64,000 bases of DNA from Rhododendron vialii (GCF_030253575.1 NC_080559.1:28112501-28176500), one strand, 5' to 3'. Counted from the first letter of the stretch, positions 1 through 12,096 are shown. The notes: a model not told the origin generated them from the letters alone. Numbers and translations are program-made.

Positions 1-644
1 CGCATTTGGACCCGGTGCTGGGCGGGTCGGGCTCGGACGACGGGACCATGCAAATGTGGGACCCGCGCTGCGACGGGGGCAGATGCGTGGCCCGCGTCCA
101 ACCCAGCGTCGGACGGAGCTCCGTTTGCTGCGTGGAGTTTAACCCCTTCGGCGGCGCACTGGTGGCCGTCGGATGCGCCGACAGGAAAGCCTACGGCTAC
201 GACGTCAGAAAGATGGCGGATCCCGTAACGGTGTTCGACGGGCACTCGAGGGCCGTGTCGTACGTCCGGTTCCTCGACCACCGAACGGTGGTGACGTCGG
301 GCATCGACGGGTGTTTGAAGATGTGGGACACGGAGGATCAAGGCCCGATTCGCACGTACAAGGGGCACGTGAACAGCCGGAGATTCGTCGGGTTATCGGC
401 GTGGAGGCGGGGCGGTTTGCTGGCTTGCGGGTCGGAAAGCAACGAGGTCTTCGTGTATGACAAGAGGTGGGGCGAGCCCATTTGGGTTCACGGGTTCGAG
501 CCGGCAGGTGAGCCGGGGTGCGACCGTGGGTTCGTCAGCAGCGTCTGTTGGAGGCAGGAGGGAGAGGATGGGTGCACCCTTGTGGCCGGTGGGTCGGACG
601 GGGTTTTGCAGCTGTTTGAGGGTAAGAGGAAGTTGTTTTTATGA
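1..644 (+). CDS. RUP2: RUP1/RUP2-like WD40 repeat protein, C-terminal part
   Basis: The reading frame is open from the window edge (first full codon at 3-5) to the TGA at 642-644, so the start lies upstream. About 213 residues are visible. They contain at least five WD40 blades, with motifs such as GSDDGTMQMWDPR, SGIDGCLKMWD, CGSESNEVFVYDKRW and GGSDGVLQLFEG. The blades around GHSRAVSYVRF and FVGLSAW resemble the COP1/SPA propeller, but the protein stops just after the last blade. The lack of introns and the short tail fit RUP1/RUP2, which in Arabidopsis bind the UV-B receptor UVR8, speed its re-dimerisation and restrain UV-B and flowering responses. WDPR (residues 18-21 of the fragment) resembles a DDB1-binding WDxR box. 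The region is far more GC-rich than its surroundings. RUP1 and RUP2 cannot be told apart without the N-terminus; a COP1-like gene is less likely because COP1 is intron-rich. Confidence 0.86.
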   Translation, partial: HLDPVLGGSGSDDGTMQMWDPRCDGGRCVARVQPSVGRSSVCCVEFNPFGGALVAVGCADRKAYGYDVRKMADPVTVFDGHSRAVSYVRFLDHRTVVTSGIDGCLKMWDTEDQGPIRTYKGHVNSRRFVGLSAWRRGGLLACGSESNEVFVYDKRWGEPIWVHGFEPAGEPGCDRGFVSSVCWRQEGEDGCTLVAGGSDGVLQLFEGKRKLFL

Positions 645-1085
645 GGTGAGATTTTTGGTTGGAAGAAACTTATTTACAGAGTGACGCAATTACAGTCGTT
701 CATTCGCACAATCAATAGTTGCGATTTGTTTTCAATTTTGATCTGTCACGATTAATTGTTACTGGTCACAATTGGTTTTCAATCCAGATCGTCCAAAAAT
801 AATTTGGATGCACGTGATTGGATTCCGTAAATCCTTATTTACAGAAAGCTCTGTAAAAACGTTTTTCGGTTTTTGGTTATATGTTTTTACAAATTAATTC
901 ATGATTTGAGAATATTGGATTTAGTTACTGATGATATATAAAGTTTGAAAACTTCAATCAAAGAGAGAGATATAATAAGAGAGGGGCCATTTTTTTTTTT
1001 TGGGGATGAATTTATATAAATATTGCTGACAGATCGTTTCATGCTATATTATGTTATCCTGGACTTCAAGATCTATAGTACTACT
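645..1085. other. Intergenic, 3' flank of the RUP-like gene
   Basis: AT-rich sequence after the RUP-like stop codon, presumably including its 3' UTR. No gene or mobile element was recognised. Confidence 0.5.
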
Positions 1086-1091
1086 CCTCCA

Positions 1092-1211
1092 TACTTTAGA
1101 ATAGCTGGAAATCGTGTATTGTGCATATGCCTTCGCTATAATCAACAATACTCTACTTTAGAATAGCTGGAAATCGTATATTGTGCTTTCGCCTTTGCTA
1201 TAATCAACATT
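1092..1211. repeat. Two-copy tandem repeat of about 62 bp
   Basis: The segment starting TACTTTAGAATAGCTGGAAA at 1092 recurs at 1154. Both copies run through a TATTGTGC segment to CTATAATCAACA, with a few mismatches. Confidence 0.75.
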
Positions 1212-1480
1212 CCAGGTGTTAGCAATTCATTTGGAGCTAATGTTGGCTTTACTCGACCGATTGCAAGGTCTTGATATTAGTTAAGTGTGTGCAAAGTTGG
1301 TCAAGACACCTGGTTATTCTATATATGTAGATATCTACATAATAAGGGAGAATGATTTTTGAATCTTATCTCTCTATAAATCCTAATCATTGGTTTGCTC
1401 CATAAATTTTACTGCTCTCCCTCTCGCTCTATCAAACAATAGTAATTAATTAGATCTCATGTCAAAATTCATATCTCACT

Positions 1481-1503
1481 CTCTCCTCCTCCTCCTCCTC
1501 CTC

Positions 1504-1567
<64 letters not shown>
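1481..1567. repeat. Compound microsatellite (CTC)n-(CT)n-(CA)n
   Basis: Three adjoining simple repeats run without interruption: about nine CTC units, then about fourteen CT units, then about fifteen CA units. Long adjoining runs like this are prone to slippage. Confidence 0.95.
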
Positions 1568-1569
<2 letters not shown>

Positions 1570-1734
1570 TCTTCTAGCTCTCCGCTCCTAAAGGCTACGC
1601 TCCCCCGGCCTTGTGATTTTTTTTGAGAACAAACACCCCTCTAGATTAGTTTTGGTCACGAATCCAATCATTTACTCCTCCTCCTATCTCTCTATCATTT
1701 CAATAGTTTTATAATTCATTTTAGTTGTGTTCAA

Positions 1735-1774
1735 AATGCGTTGTGCCGCGCCTTCAGGCACGGGTAAACCCTAG
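1735..1774 (+). mobile_element. Helitron-like 3' terminus
   Basis: The hairpin arms GTGCC (1743-1747) and GGCAC (1757-1761) are followed by GGGTAAACC and then CTAG with a T after it. A short GC-rich hairpin about 10 bp before CTRR is the hallmark of a Helitron 3' end. No 5' end was located, so the element length is unknown. Confidence 0.45.
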
Positions 1775-2047
1775 TGTCTATAAAATAAAGGAGCTCAGTT
1801 TTCAAATCTTAATGTCCTACGTAAATCCAACGGAACGGTCTAGCTTTTTCCCATCTACATAAATCTCCATCCTTCATTCTACATTCCTTTCAAGTTTTAC
1901 ACGTTTTTCTGATATGGAAGAAGACTAAACATATCAAAAAATTCTGTTACCTAAGAAATGCACTAATTATGAGAAAATAAAAGTCTAATCCTATTTCATA
2001 TATTATCCGGCCACACCACAAAGTGTATTAAGTAGTAAAGCTATATT

Positions 2048-2090
2048 CAAAATGAGTTACGTCGTGCCTGAAGGCACGGGCAAACCCTAT
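2048..2090 (+). mobile_element. Second Helitron-like 3' terminus, same family
   Basis: The hairpin GTGCCTGAAGGCAC (2064-2077) is followed by GGGCAAACC and CTAT. The preceding TTCAAAATG is shared with the copy ending at 1774. CTAT in place of CTAG suggests a decayed end. Confidence 0.4.
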
Positions 2091-2149
2091 TACATGTATA
2101 TACATTCCATCACTCATGCAACTAAAACATGAGAGAAACAGAAAGTCTA

Positions 2150-2533
2150 GGTACACTACCGCATGAAAATGCGGTGACCGTCCACCGCGCGCCTTGAGGC
2201 CCACTCCGGGCTCCAAAAAAATACAGAAAATATTCATAAATTTTAAAATAATATTTTATGGAACCCTGTAAAAAATCAGCTCTAATGGATATCGGTAGGT
2301 ATGTTTTTTGGAATTCGTAGGGACGAAACTGTTTAGTTTTGCAGTTTCGTCTCTACAAATTCAAAAAACATATCTACCGATATCTGTTGGAGTTGATTTT
2401 TTACAATGTCCCATAAAATATTATTTTAAAATTTATGAATATTTTTTTGTATTTTTTTGAAGCCCAGAATGAGCCTCAATAGAAGTGCAGTGGATGGTCA
2501 CCGCGAAATCCATGCGGTGACCGTAGTGCTACT
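2150..2533. mobile_element. Foldback MITE, family A copy 1
   Basis: The two halves are near-perfect inverted complements about a centre near 2335. GATATCGGTAGGTATG on the left pairs with CATATCTACCGATATC on the right, and ATAATATTTTATGG pairs with CCATAAAATATTAT. The outer arms carry ACCGCATG and ATGCGGTGACCGT blocks. No coding capacity. A second copy of the core lies at 38405-38735. Confidence 0.85.
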
Positions 2534-2895
2534 CAGAGAGAAATTGCTTACTTTCCGGATTATGTCATCAGCCTAGGGTTCACAGTTTTTTTTGTCCTAA
2601 ACCGTTTTCAACAACTCAAATGTGGCTAGAACTTGTATTCGAGAAATTCCTTGGGAAATACATTTTTCCTCGTCACATTCGGGCTGTCCAATACACTTTT
2701 GGACGGTTCGGATTGAAATCTTCTCTCTCCTCTTATCCCAATATTTTCTCTCTCCCTTTTCTCTCTCCAAATCTGAGACGTCCAAAAATGCAATAAACAG
2801 CTCAGATGCGCCAAACAGACATCACATGGTACTCACCTGGCCCTGAAATTTTTTCCCTAGAGGATAAGGAAGTACACTACTACTTACATTAATTA

Positions 2896-3015
2896 AAACG
2901 TCATCTCTAACTTCTCATGTTGCGGATCAAAAAAAAAAAAAACTTCTCATGTTTTTTTTTTCTTTTAAAAAACAAAGATGGAAATGATAAATTCGGAAAG
3001 CAATCGGCTCATCTT
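2896..3015 (+). repeat. Dispersed direct repeat, copy 1
   Basis: This segment shares AACGTCATCT, TAACTTCTCATGTT, AACAAAGAT and GAAATGATAA, in the same order and orientation, with 5335-5440. Copy 1 has an extra poly(A) stretch and a second ACTTCTCATGTT. Confidence 0.65.
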
Positions 3016-5334
3016 AGTGGCTCTGTTTGGCAAAGTTTTTATTTTTTATTTTTGATTCTGATATTTTTTGAAACATGCACCATAAATATATTTGTGTTAC
3101 CGTTTTCGTTTACAAAATACATAATCAATTTCACTAGTTTACAGAAACTCTAGAAACACAAAAATTACGTTTTCATTTACTTTGAAAACACTTTTTGGCA
3201 GCCTAAAAAACTGCTAATAAACAAAAAACTATTATGGTCACAAAACATGTTTTTTTTTTTTAATAGATAAACAAAAACTCATTTCTTATTTTTCATAAAC
3301 GGAAAACAAAAAACTGGCAACTCATTTGCGTGTTTGTTTTCGTTTTTATTCTGAGTTTCTGCGTGTGTATCTTTGATGGCAATATGAATTGCCCGGTCGA
3401 TATCATGACAAATAAGTGGAAGGATAAGCTGGGAATTGGTTTTGGTTCAGAGTAATGCAAATGCATGGGCATGTCACATAATACTGTATTTCTGATGCAG
3501 AATGAATTACATGTGGACCAAGGTATACATCTTGTCTTGATCAAAAAAGAAAGATCGAAGAAGATGAAGACGATGACAACGATGACGAAGACGAAGGTAG
3601 TACTAGTACTGTAAGAAGCGCTGGTCGCATGGAGAAGCTCAAAATTGAAGGGATAATGACTGGCCTTGCTATTCAAAATTCCCATAACACAACTTTCAAT
3701 GCTTTTAAATGCTGAAGTGGACAATGGAATTCCAGTACAGTAGAACTAACAAAGTAGTTTGTGAAAATTTATTCAATGGTCTTGTGCATGATGCTTTTGC
3801 AGCACCATGTGGCGGTGCCTCAAAATCACTGAATAATCACTCACAGATATGTTCTTCATTACCACGAAAAGCAAAGATTTCTCAGCGATTTATATAGTAC
3901 GGAGTATATCAAGTGCAATAGTATTATTGCATTCAACGAGTTATTATATTGAGACATGACATCAAATGCGTGTGGTCCTCAACAGTACTTAAGATATACT
4001 TCGATTTATTTTTTGCGATTGACACATGACAATTTAAGAAATATTTTTGTGCGAGAATAAATAAACTACCGAAATACTTGTATACAATATACTGTAACTA
4101 ACAATCAATTCTTGTTTTCAGAAAGATTTGATATTTTGACCTTTCAGTAGAGAGTGTAGGGTACGGTGGTGAACTATTTTTCAGAGTATTAGATCCATCG
4201 ATCGATATAGGAACAAATTAATTAATACTGCATGACTTCAAGGTTGATTGATTAATTACTTTTGGTTCTCAGACTAGTTTAAATTAGGTCAAGTCAATCG
4301 ACACAAGTTTTTGTAATTAATGTGAGAACTCGAGTTAATTGTGTTTTTCTTTTCTCTGAATTAATTTTGTTAAATCCTTGCCAAGTACTCGTGCAGCTGC
4401 ATGTTATACAGTTGTAAATACTCCAAGAAGCATGGTCACATTTGTGAACACAGCTCTCAATGGATCCACTGCACTTAGGCATTCACCTAATTAAGTTAAA
4501 ATAACTTTCAAGATATAATAATAGTCAAATGTTGGGAATTTGTGAAGCAACTTGATCAATGTGCCTGATTAATGGGGTGGATAAAATGTTCACATCTTCG
4601 CCTTTTCTGTACTTTTTTCTTTTTTTAAAAATAAAAAAAAAAAAAAAAAAACTTGACTTCTGGGTTCCAACAGTTTAGTTGTTATGACTACATTTCTTTC
4701 CCAAAAAGTCAAGAAAAAGAAAAGAAAGAAGCATATATTACCTTTAAAACCCAAGGCAATTTAATATGGCTTACGTTTGGGTCGCACTAAAAAAGACCAC
4801 CTTTTGGTTGGTTTGTTGGGCAATTGTGGAGTACTACTAGTATTTAATTTCTTGTTGTCCTAACCAAAAAGTTGAAGTGTAATAAGTACTGTAGCAGACA
4901 ACCCATTCCGAATATATTGGTCTTTTGGGACTAGCTAGCATAACAAAAACGGTGAAAACCATATTTTTCTTCTCTTAGAATAATTTCAAGAATTAATAGT
5001 ATTCAGTTTCCTAGAGCACCGTCACATGCCACTCTGAGGTCCTTCTCCACCCACCATACATATGTTGATGTAGGGTCGAAGATTGTATAGACCCATAATA
5101 ACATGAGCTATGGTGTGACGGTGCAATACTACGTGCGGATCGAGATAACCCGGACACTATACCTGACCTGCACTTTCTATAGTGGAGAGAAGCCTAAGCC
5201 ACTCAATAATCACTCCTTTTTCTCTTGGTGTGGCGTGCGTTGAATAATCTCATGGGTGTGCGTAGTGGGCCGGATCTTATGTGGCCCATACTTGTTATCA
5301 CTCCTTTTTCTAGAAGGAAGCCAGTTAATGAAAA
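3016..5334. other. Intergenic, no gene recognised
   Basis: AT-rich, with poly(A/T) tracts at 3249-3263 and 4634-4652. A 143-codon open frame on the minus strand (3293-3724) has low-complexity composition and no recognisable domain, and was not called. The stretch 3020-3320, rich in GTTT and AAAC, may be a decayed MITE but has no clear ends. Confidence 0.4.
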
Positions 5335-5440
5335 ATAAATAAACGTCATCTAACTTCTCATGTTTTCTATTTTTTCTTTGAAAAAAACAAAGATAGAAAT
5401 GATAATTCAATGGAAACCAATGACCAGCTCATCCGTAAAT
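5335..5440 (+). repeat. Dispersed direct repeat, copy 2
   Basis: Partner of 2896-3015, with the same ordered blocks (AACGTCATCT, AACTTCTCATGTTTT, AACAAAGATAGAAATGATAA). Confidence 0.65.
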
Positions 5441-5584
5441 ATATCGCTATTGTTGAGGGTGCTAAGACTTAACTATTTTGTTAAGGGCGTGCCATAAATA
5501 TGATTAAAGTTGTAGATCAATGGTGCATAGATGAATACTGCATTACGCTTTTTTTTTTTTCATCGTTGAATGGTTGTCAATGTG

Positions 5585-5716
5585 GAATTAAGAACCTCTC
5601 ACATGACGATCCCTTGGATGATTCCTAATGTGATATGTAAAATAATACTTACCACCGAATATCTTCTCATTTTGCATCACATGAAAGGATCGTCCTACGA
5701 GAGAATCTTAATTTTA
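5585..5716. mobile_element. Small foldback MITE
   Basis: AAGAACCTCTCACATGACGATCC at the left pairs with GGATCGTCCTACGAGAGAATCTT at the right. The inner arms ATGTGATATG and CATCACAT also pair. The GATCGTCCTA motif recurs in the larger foldback at 40079-40663, so the two may be related. Confidence 0.6.
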
Positions 5717-6463
5717 TTTATTCTGCCTCATATTAAAGAAAACTCTATCTTGCAATGAAGGAAGGAAGAAAGATGATCATTCTTGAGAGTTTAAGCTTCA
5801 ACAGAAAATAATTGTCTAATAATTACATGTTTTTATTGACTGTCACTATTACATAACTTGACATTGCTTTCACCGCACATGCATGTTTACTGGTACTTAT
5901 AAAAGAGGGGAAAAAAATGAAGTGATGGTGGTGGCTATGTATGGGGACTTATTGCTTCTAAACTGTAGCATTCGGCTTTAGTTTGCGAAAACAAATATTT
6001 TGTTACACGGGCTATGATAATATGCCAATTTAGAAATCTGATTGAGATTTTTCTATGTGCTCAGGCCACCTGATGCACAACCATTTCCCTTTATTTGGGC
6101 TTGGGACAGATTTTGTTACACAACCACGACCAACACAGGGTGGTTGTCGATATTGCATGGAACACAATGGCCAAGTGTGAAAATCATATGCCGTTCAAAA
6201 AAAAAAAAAGCGTGAAAATCTTATGCATCCGGTGGGTGTTTTCTTTGTTGGCTTTTTGCCAACAAGGACTTGTTTTGTAAACCTTTTTTCAGAGCAATAA
6301 AATTTTTTTTGTTCGCCTTTCAAAAAAGTTTCATACTGAAGATAGAGGTTCAAACGTCTTTCCCAGAAGATTGTAGTTTGAATTGCTCTCCAGTGTAGCC
6401 CATGCATAAGCAAGCTTTTCAGGTTGATGTTATCATGTTAGTAGGTGTGTGCGTGCGTGTGTT

Positions 6464-6509
<46 letters not shown>

Positions 6510-8185
6510 ATGATTAAACACAAGACACTACTAAATAAATGTTGACCATATTGTTCCGTTCTTCCTAATAAGGAAAACTACAGTTATAGAAGAACAACTT
6601 AAAAGAAGTACAAGTTTTTGCGTGATTTTCCACTGTAATAAAGGAAGCCGTGAGTCCGTGACCTCTGCTTCTGAAAACCTCCAACAAAAAGTAGTTTTTT
6701 AGGCCAGTTTTTGTACAAGCAGCTTCGAACAGCTTAATCCTGTAGGGTTGAGTCATCAATTCCAGGTATTCCGGCAACACCTTGTCATGGGCTCTTCCGC
6801 AGATACAAGGCCAGTAGATAGCAGAGGGCAGAGTCAACTGAAGCAAGTGCAACTATAAGAAGTGCCATGAGAATGAGAGTGAGGGAAGCTGTCTTTAGCT
6901 GCACACACAGGGACGGGAGGTGGGGACGGAGGGAAATTAGTATGCCGCATTTGAACTGATCAAAACCAAATTAACTCCCACCTTACATAAGTTTCTTCTC
7001 CTAGTAATAGGACATGGAAGCTAGTTAATATTATGGCAGAAACGAAAAAGAACTAGTTTTCAGGACACAATAATATGGTTTCCAAGGCAGCTGGAAACAC
7101 CGTGCCGTTAACAGTTTCATACTGTATTCTGAGGAAACAAATTTATGAAACTAGGCTTTTGCAAACTATGCCAACAAGCCTTAAATATCTTCCAAAGAAA
7201 TTAAAATCTTTGCAGCTCCACAAATCTGGCTCACTGTTTAAATCGCAACACGTACATATCTGCGTAGTTATATTATTTTTTTAAGGATGATGCACATCAA
7301 ACAGCTTGCAAGTGATCCGAAGCTAGCCATCCAATAAGAGCAATTGTTATATATTCACTAGCAATACTTCTACACCCCCTCCCTATGGAATTATATAGGA
7401 ATTAACAACCAACAGAAAATCAAATTCAACATCACAGTCAAAAGATGCAACCGCCATAAGTTTTACTACATTTCTTACAAACAAATGTTATGAATAGCTG
7501 GTTCTTCCACATTAAGGAAAACCCATAATGGCTTCTCATGTGGACATGCCCCTGGTCATTGGAAATTTTTTGTTTCTTTATCACGGTTATGACCTATCCC
7601 ATTAACACGAGTAAGGAGATGAGATCTGATTTTACTTAAGCAAGTTAACAGAACTTCAAGAATCAAGATCAAGCTTCAGGATTGGTCGGTGAGATTATAA
7701 GGTTCAAGATCAACAGGAAGATAAAAGCAGGAAATCATATTCAATAAGATTTAAGCACATAGGCATGCCCTCCCATTTCATGATCTGGCATATGTGCACG
7801 TCCTCCCTCAGAAAAATGCATGAGAGATAGAAGCACATGCATGTCAAAAGCATCCAAGACATAGAAACCTATAGGGCTCTTCAAGGACCCCTTTAGACCC
7901 CCCAATAGAAAAAGAAACCCCTTTTGCCTCTGATATAGAAAATACAAGTATATGTATTTGCTATCTTCAACTGTGATATACTAACCGTGCTCTGGAAACT
8001 CGGCCACTCTATGTACTTCAGCTGGCTAGGCTGCCCAAGGAGGAAGATGAATAAAGACTTCAAAGCCCTGGAAAAAACACTACCTCATCAATCCCTTTTA
8101 AGTATTCGCTTCTCACATTGATGTCAAGGAGTGAAATCTCTCCTCATTTGCTTCACCTAATAGGTGCTAATTTCAAGTAACGCAA
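5717..8185. other. Intergenic, no gene recognised
   Basis: Contains a (GA)n microsatellite at about 6467-6508 and poly(T) runs. The short open frames here lack recognisable domains and start or end in low-complexity sequence. Confidence 0.4.
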
Positions 8186-8194
8186 AAGGATTGA

Positions 8195-8535
8195 TTTACT
8201 ATGTTAAGGAACAAAAACAATGCAAGTAAGATGAGTGATAAAATGAGAATGTTGAGATGGATATGTGGCAAGACTTCACTAGATAGAATTAAAACAGAAA
8301 AGTGTTGCCGGATGATAGGCATAGCATTGATAGAAGATAAGATGAAAGAGAATAGATAAAGGTAGTTTGGATATGTCTATTGTAGATTGGTAGTTAAGAG
8401 AAGTGATATGGTTACGGTAGATTGTAGCATTAAAGGGAGAGGTAGACCAAAATTGACTTTCGAGATGGTAGTTAGAAAGAATCAAGGTTTGTTAGTTATC
8501 ACGAAATACGATGCCATTGACAGCTCAAAAAAAAA
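8195..8535 (+). pseudogene. LINE reverse transcriptase 3' remnant
   Basis: Read with interruptions, the plus strand gives KMRMLRWICGKTSLDRIK, then IEDKMKEN, FGYV and finally KGRGRPKLTFEMVV. This is the familiar C-terminal tail of plant non-LTR reverse transcriptases (consensus: KMRMLRWM.G.TR.D..KN, then RLRWFGH, then GRGRPK.TW.E.V..D). Stops break the frame. A run of nine A follows at about 8527-8535 and may be the poly(A) tail. Only the distal domain remains, as expected of an old 5'-truncated insertion. Confidence 0.75.
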
Positions 8536-9282
8536 TTCACGTAGCCAGCCCCAATTGATGGAGACTGAAGGGTCGGTTTTTTGTTTTTTTTTTAGTAACT
8601 TTTTTAAGGAACATAGTTGTAGGTAAGATACCCGAAAGCTTCCTTTTTCAAAGTCAACCAAATTGGCTCCTCAACGAAGTTCTCGTCGTCGTAGCTCAAA
8701 CCATGATGACTTCTCAGTGCAGGTGCAACATATCTGATGCGGAAACACGTTGCAAGACAGGTTTTTGCCCTAGGAATCTGCCAAGAGTTTAGGGGGGGAA
8801 ATCTTCAAAGAGTCAACAAATGCAAATTAAAAGTAGAAACAAAGCAACAAAAGAAGTACACAGTTACCCTTCTAGAAACAAGTTGAACGCCACAATAATT
8901 ACTAGGTGTGCATCTGCTATATTTCTGAATCTGGTATGGTTGTTTAGGATGAGCTAAGCCTGTTGAAAGCAAACCATATAATAATTAATTGCCAATACAT
9001 TTTAGGATATGGATAATAAAGTTGGGACCAGGAGAACCTGCACAGACTTCTGTCAGCCCATATATTATTGCCATCTCACACCAATGTCAATATGAAATCT
9101 ATTGATAGCAAAAGAAGAAATATGTTATATTCATATGAAAAGCAAAGAAAAAAGTACAAAAATAAATGACAAACCTATTCACCATATTTCTAGGGCTTAT
9201 GAGGCAAATCACAATAAACATTAGAACACTACTGACCACATTTGTTACATCGATGAATTATGAGGTGCCATATTGTGAAACC

Positions 9283-9752
9283 TTAGTTGTAGGGAGCTCC
9301 TAAAACGGTGCTGCTCCTACCTTAGGAGCGTGCTCTTGTGCTCCCAACTAAAGAACTTGACGGGAGCCCGCTCCTTATGAAGATGGGAGCTTTTTTTTTT
9401 TTTTTTTGGTAAGTTGAAATTTTCTTTTGGTAAGTAAGATGAGAGCTTTTGTACAATCCTTATATAGAAAAAAAAGGGATTTATCACTTGGCTTCATAGA
9501 TTGGTCTTCAATTTAACTCAGATACAGCCCAAGTCATGATACCTTGAAAAGAAAACCATACATTGTAACACTAGCCCTTTTCTTACGGTCTTGAACCATG
9601 TTTTTACTCCCTAAAATGATTATACTTTTAGAGTATGTATTCTTTGCTACAAAATTCTCGTAACATATGAATACGGTTCCCAACCTTGGGAGCTTCTATA
9701 TTCGCTTGCTCCCACACTTGCACCCGCTCCCGCTTCATGCAACTAAGGCGAA
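9283..9752. mobile_element. Possible TIR element with clustered GGGAGC motifs
   Basis: CCTTAGTTG at the left is mirrored by CAACTAAGG at the right. In between, GGGAGC/GCTCCC and related hexamers recur many times, most densely in the first 110 bp and last 70 bp, as in transposon subterminal repeats. No target-site duplication was identified. Confidence 0.45.
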
Positions 9753-10202
9753 ACTACAAGATAAAGAGATATAATTTCTGCCAAGGGAAGGACTAGAACA
9801 GATCAACAAACCTAATGTAGTAAATCTGTCGAGAACGCTACTTTTTCCAAAATCCAGAAAAGCATCTTGAACATCAATTTTATATGGAAGTAACTTTTTA
9901 GTGTTCAATCGCCAAGAAACACTGTTTTTAGTAGACCAGTGAAGGCACTCGATGACAGAAATAGAATTGAAGGAGTCATCTTATCTTGCACATCTACTTT
10001 TGTTCAGAACATTGTTTCCAGCTACCTGAAACTCTGAGAGTAGCATGCCTAACTATTGAGTTAATTGAAGCCGTGGACTGTAAATGTAATTCATGTCCAA
10101 AAAAGGGGCACCATTTATAACAATTGTCGAAATCCACCGCAGCCCAATCTAGTGCTCCCCCACCTCTGGCGACTGCCACCACCGCCGCCTTTTGGGCACT
10201 CC

Positions 10203-10209
10203 ACCACGA

Positions 10210-10247
<38 letters not shown>
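10203..10247. repeat. (CT)n microsatellite in the left MULE arm
   Basis: About 22 CT units. The matching position of the right arm holds only a short GA run (about 12606-12618), so the repeat expanded in one arm after insertion. Confidence 0.9.
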
Positions 10248-10248
<1 letters not shown>

Positions 10249-10778
10249 TGTTTCAATTAGTACCCTTAACAGAGGAGTTGCTGAAAAGAAAAGAAAAACC
10301 TAAATTGAGTTGCTGGAAAAAAAAAAATACTAATTCAAAAATTAGGGTTTCATTTCGAATTAGGGGTTAGTAGGTTTTGCACTGAATTCATGACAGTGTA
10401 TCACAATATGAGCTTGCCAAAATCATCTACTGATTACTTGGGTGTGGGTTGGTATTTTGAATGGACGAATCATTGGTAGAGTTACTTGCTTCGCTAGTGT
10501 CTTCTTTAATGGTTCCATGTGTTTCGAAAATAAGGGTTTCATTTTGAACCCAGAGTCAAATTGGCTTGAATGTCGAATTGTCAAATCTAGAGTCAATTAA
10601 TGTATTGCACTTGAGATATACTGTTCTAGCTTGAGATATATTGAGTGTCGAATTGGCTTGTGTTTTAGCTTCTTTTATCTTACATCGTTGTTCAGTCTAT
10701 TCATTGAATTATCAGTTCATTATTTTGGCAAAATGGGATTTGGCATGTATGTAATTGTTTCATTTTTTTTTACCAGAT

Positions 10779-11720
10779 GATGTTGCCAAATTCTGTTCCG
10801 TCGGCAATGCCTCCAAACAAAGAGTGTGGAGAAGAAGAAGCGGTATGGAGTGAAGACAATGGAGATGAACAATAGGTATGGAGTAGTCCTTCAAACAAAG
10901 AATGTGATGAAATAGATACTACCGAAGTTGGGAAGGAGGCAACATAAAATACATGGAGTTGAAGAACCGAAAGAGGGAATGATATTTGATACATCGGAGG
11001 AAGCTTATTTGCATTACTCAAGATATGCTAAAGAAAAAGGGTTTGTTGTGGCAAAAAGAACATCGAGAAAGGGAAAAGATGGAAAGTCGAAGGATGTAAC
11101 TATAGAATGCAGTCGTGTTGGAAAGGCAAGGGTGAAACAAGCAACCCGGTTAGACCACGGCCACAAGCAAAAATTGGTTGTCCAGCTCACGTTACGTTGT
11201 GATACACCCGGATGGAAAATGAAGGTTAAACTGGGTTGGCATTAGAGCACAATCATGACTAGAGCCCGAGAAAGGCAAGATATTTCAAGAGCAATAGGGT
11301 ACTCGATGAACACATGAAAAGAAAGCTTGAATTGAATGATAGAACCGGGATCCAACTGAACAAGACTTATGACTCACTTTAGATTGAGGCTGGGGGACCT
11401 GGTAAGGTTCCATATATCTAGAAAGATTGCCAAAATTATGTGGATAAATGGCGACATTCACTAGCTGTGGAAGGAGATGCTGAGGCGATGCACAATTATT
11501 TCATGAAGATGAAAGCTGACAATTTGACTTCTTTTTTGCAATGAATTTGGATGATGAGGGTCAACTAAGGAATGTATTCTAGGCTGATGCAAGGAGTAGG
11601 GCAACTTGTAAGGAGTTCGGTGATGTTGTGTCCTTTGACACAACGTACTTGATAAACGGTATAAAATGCCTTTTGCTCCATTTGTGGGTGTGAATCATCA
11701 TGGTTAGTCTATTTTCAGAA
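10779..11720 (+). pseudogene. FAR1-related / MURA-type transposase pseudogene
   Basis: Translation of 10928-11243 gives a FAR1-type DNA-binding domain: EPKEGMIFDTSEEAYLHY, then YAKEKGFVVAKRTS, then IECSRVGKA and LRCDTPGWKMKVKLGWH. After the stop at about 11243 the frame continues in pieces: STIMTRARE, DEHMKRKLELNDR, DAEAMHNYFMKMKADN, and the transposase core VVSFDTTYL followed by MPFAPFVGVNHHG. FHY3/FAR1 and FRS proteins descend from MULE transposases, so a copy inside a MULE is most simply the element's own dead transposase. Several in-frame stops, at least one frameshift and loss of the second half of the MULE domain and the SWIM zinc finger rule out function. A possible start is near 10779. 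Confidence 0.85.
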
Positions 11721-11739
11721 ACACAAAACAAATATACTT

Positions 11740-12096
11740 CTACGGAGCTATTATGGCATTTGGGTTTTGGCCAAATGCTAGTGTCATGTACTGATAGAGC
11801 CCAGAAATAAAACAAGAGAAACATCTAAGAAATTGAAGGACTGAAAATTGAGGTCTTTGGGTTCCTTTGAACACCATGTTGTTCCTTTCTTGCCATATGT
11901 AATACACCATAGTAGCCCAAGCCAATTTCCTAGTGATGCTGTGAAAGGATTTCCCTCTTGATTTGCCACCAAAGTAAAAGAAAAAACAAGGTTGTCTGAG
12001 GAAATGGAATAGCCAGTTGTATGTCAGAATGTCACCATTAGTGCAGCAGATAAAACACAAGTATGAGCAATTAATTTGATAGAGTTTCCATAACAA
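11740..12096 (-). pseudogene. LINE-type zf-RVT fragment
   Basis: A minus-strand open frame of 118 codons contains WLFHFLRQ, RKLAWATMVYYIWQERNNMV and FKGTQR. This matches the zinc-binding region that follows the reverse transcriptase in plant LINEs (consensus L.W...VY.IWQERN.R.F). It has no start or surrounding reverse transcriptase domain and lies inside the MULE, directly after the dead transposase fragment. It is therefore either a nested truncated insertion or sequence captured by the MULE. Confidence 0.65.

Noticed and set aside
1..644. COP1 rather than RUP for the first gene
   Set aside because: The propeller resembles COP1, but the whole visible part is one exon and ends immediately after the last blade, as in RUP genes. 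The missing N-terminus leaves slight doubt.
1481..1567. CRISPR-like periodicity
   Set aside because: It is a compound microsatellite without spacers, in a plant genome.
3293..3724. 143-codon open frame on the minus strand
   Set aside because: Low-complexity, Ser/Phe/Ile-rich translation of AT-rich DNA, with no domain, no plausible splice partners and no family resemblance.
5020..5230. LTR retrotransposon end
   Set aside because: Some phrases looked like LTR or primer-binding sequence, but no paired LTR, TG..CA ends or gag-pol motifs were found.
10928..11245. A functional FAR1-related gene
   Set aside because: The DNA-binding part is open, but stops and a frameshift break the rest, the C-terminal domains are missing, and it lies between MULE arms.
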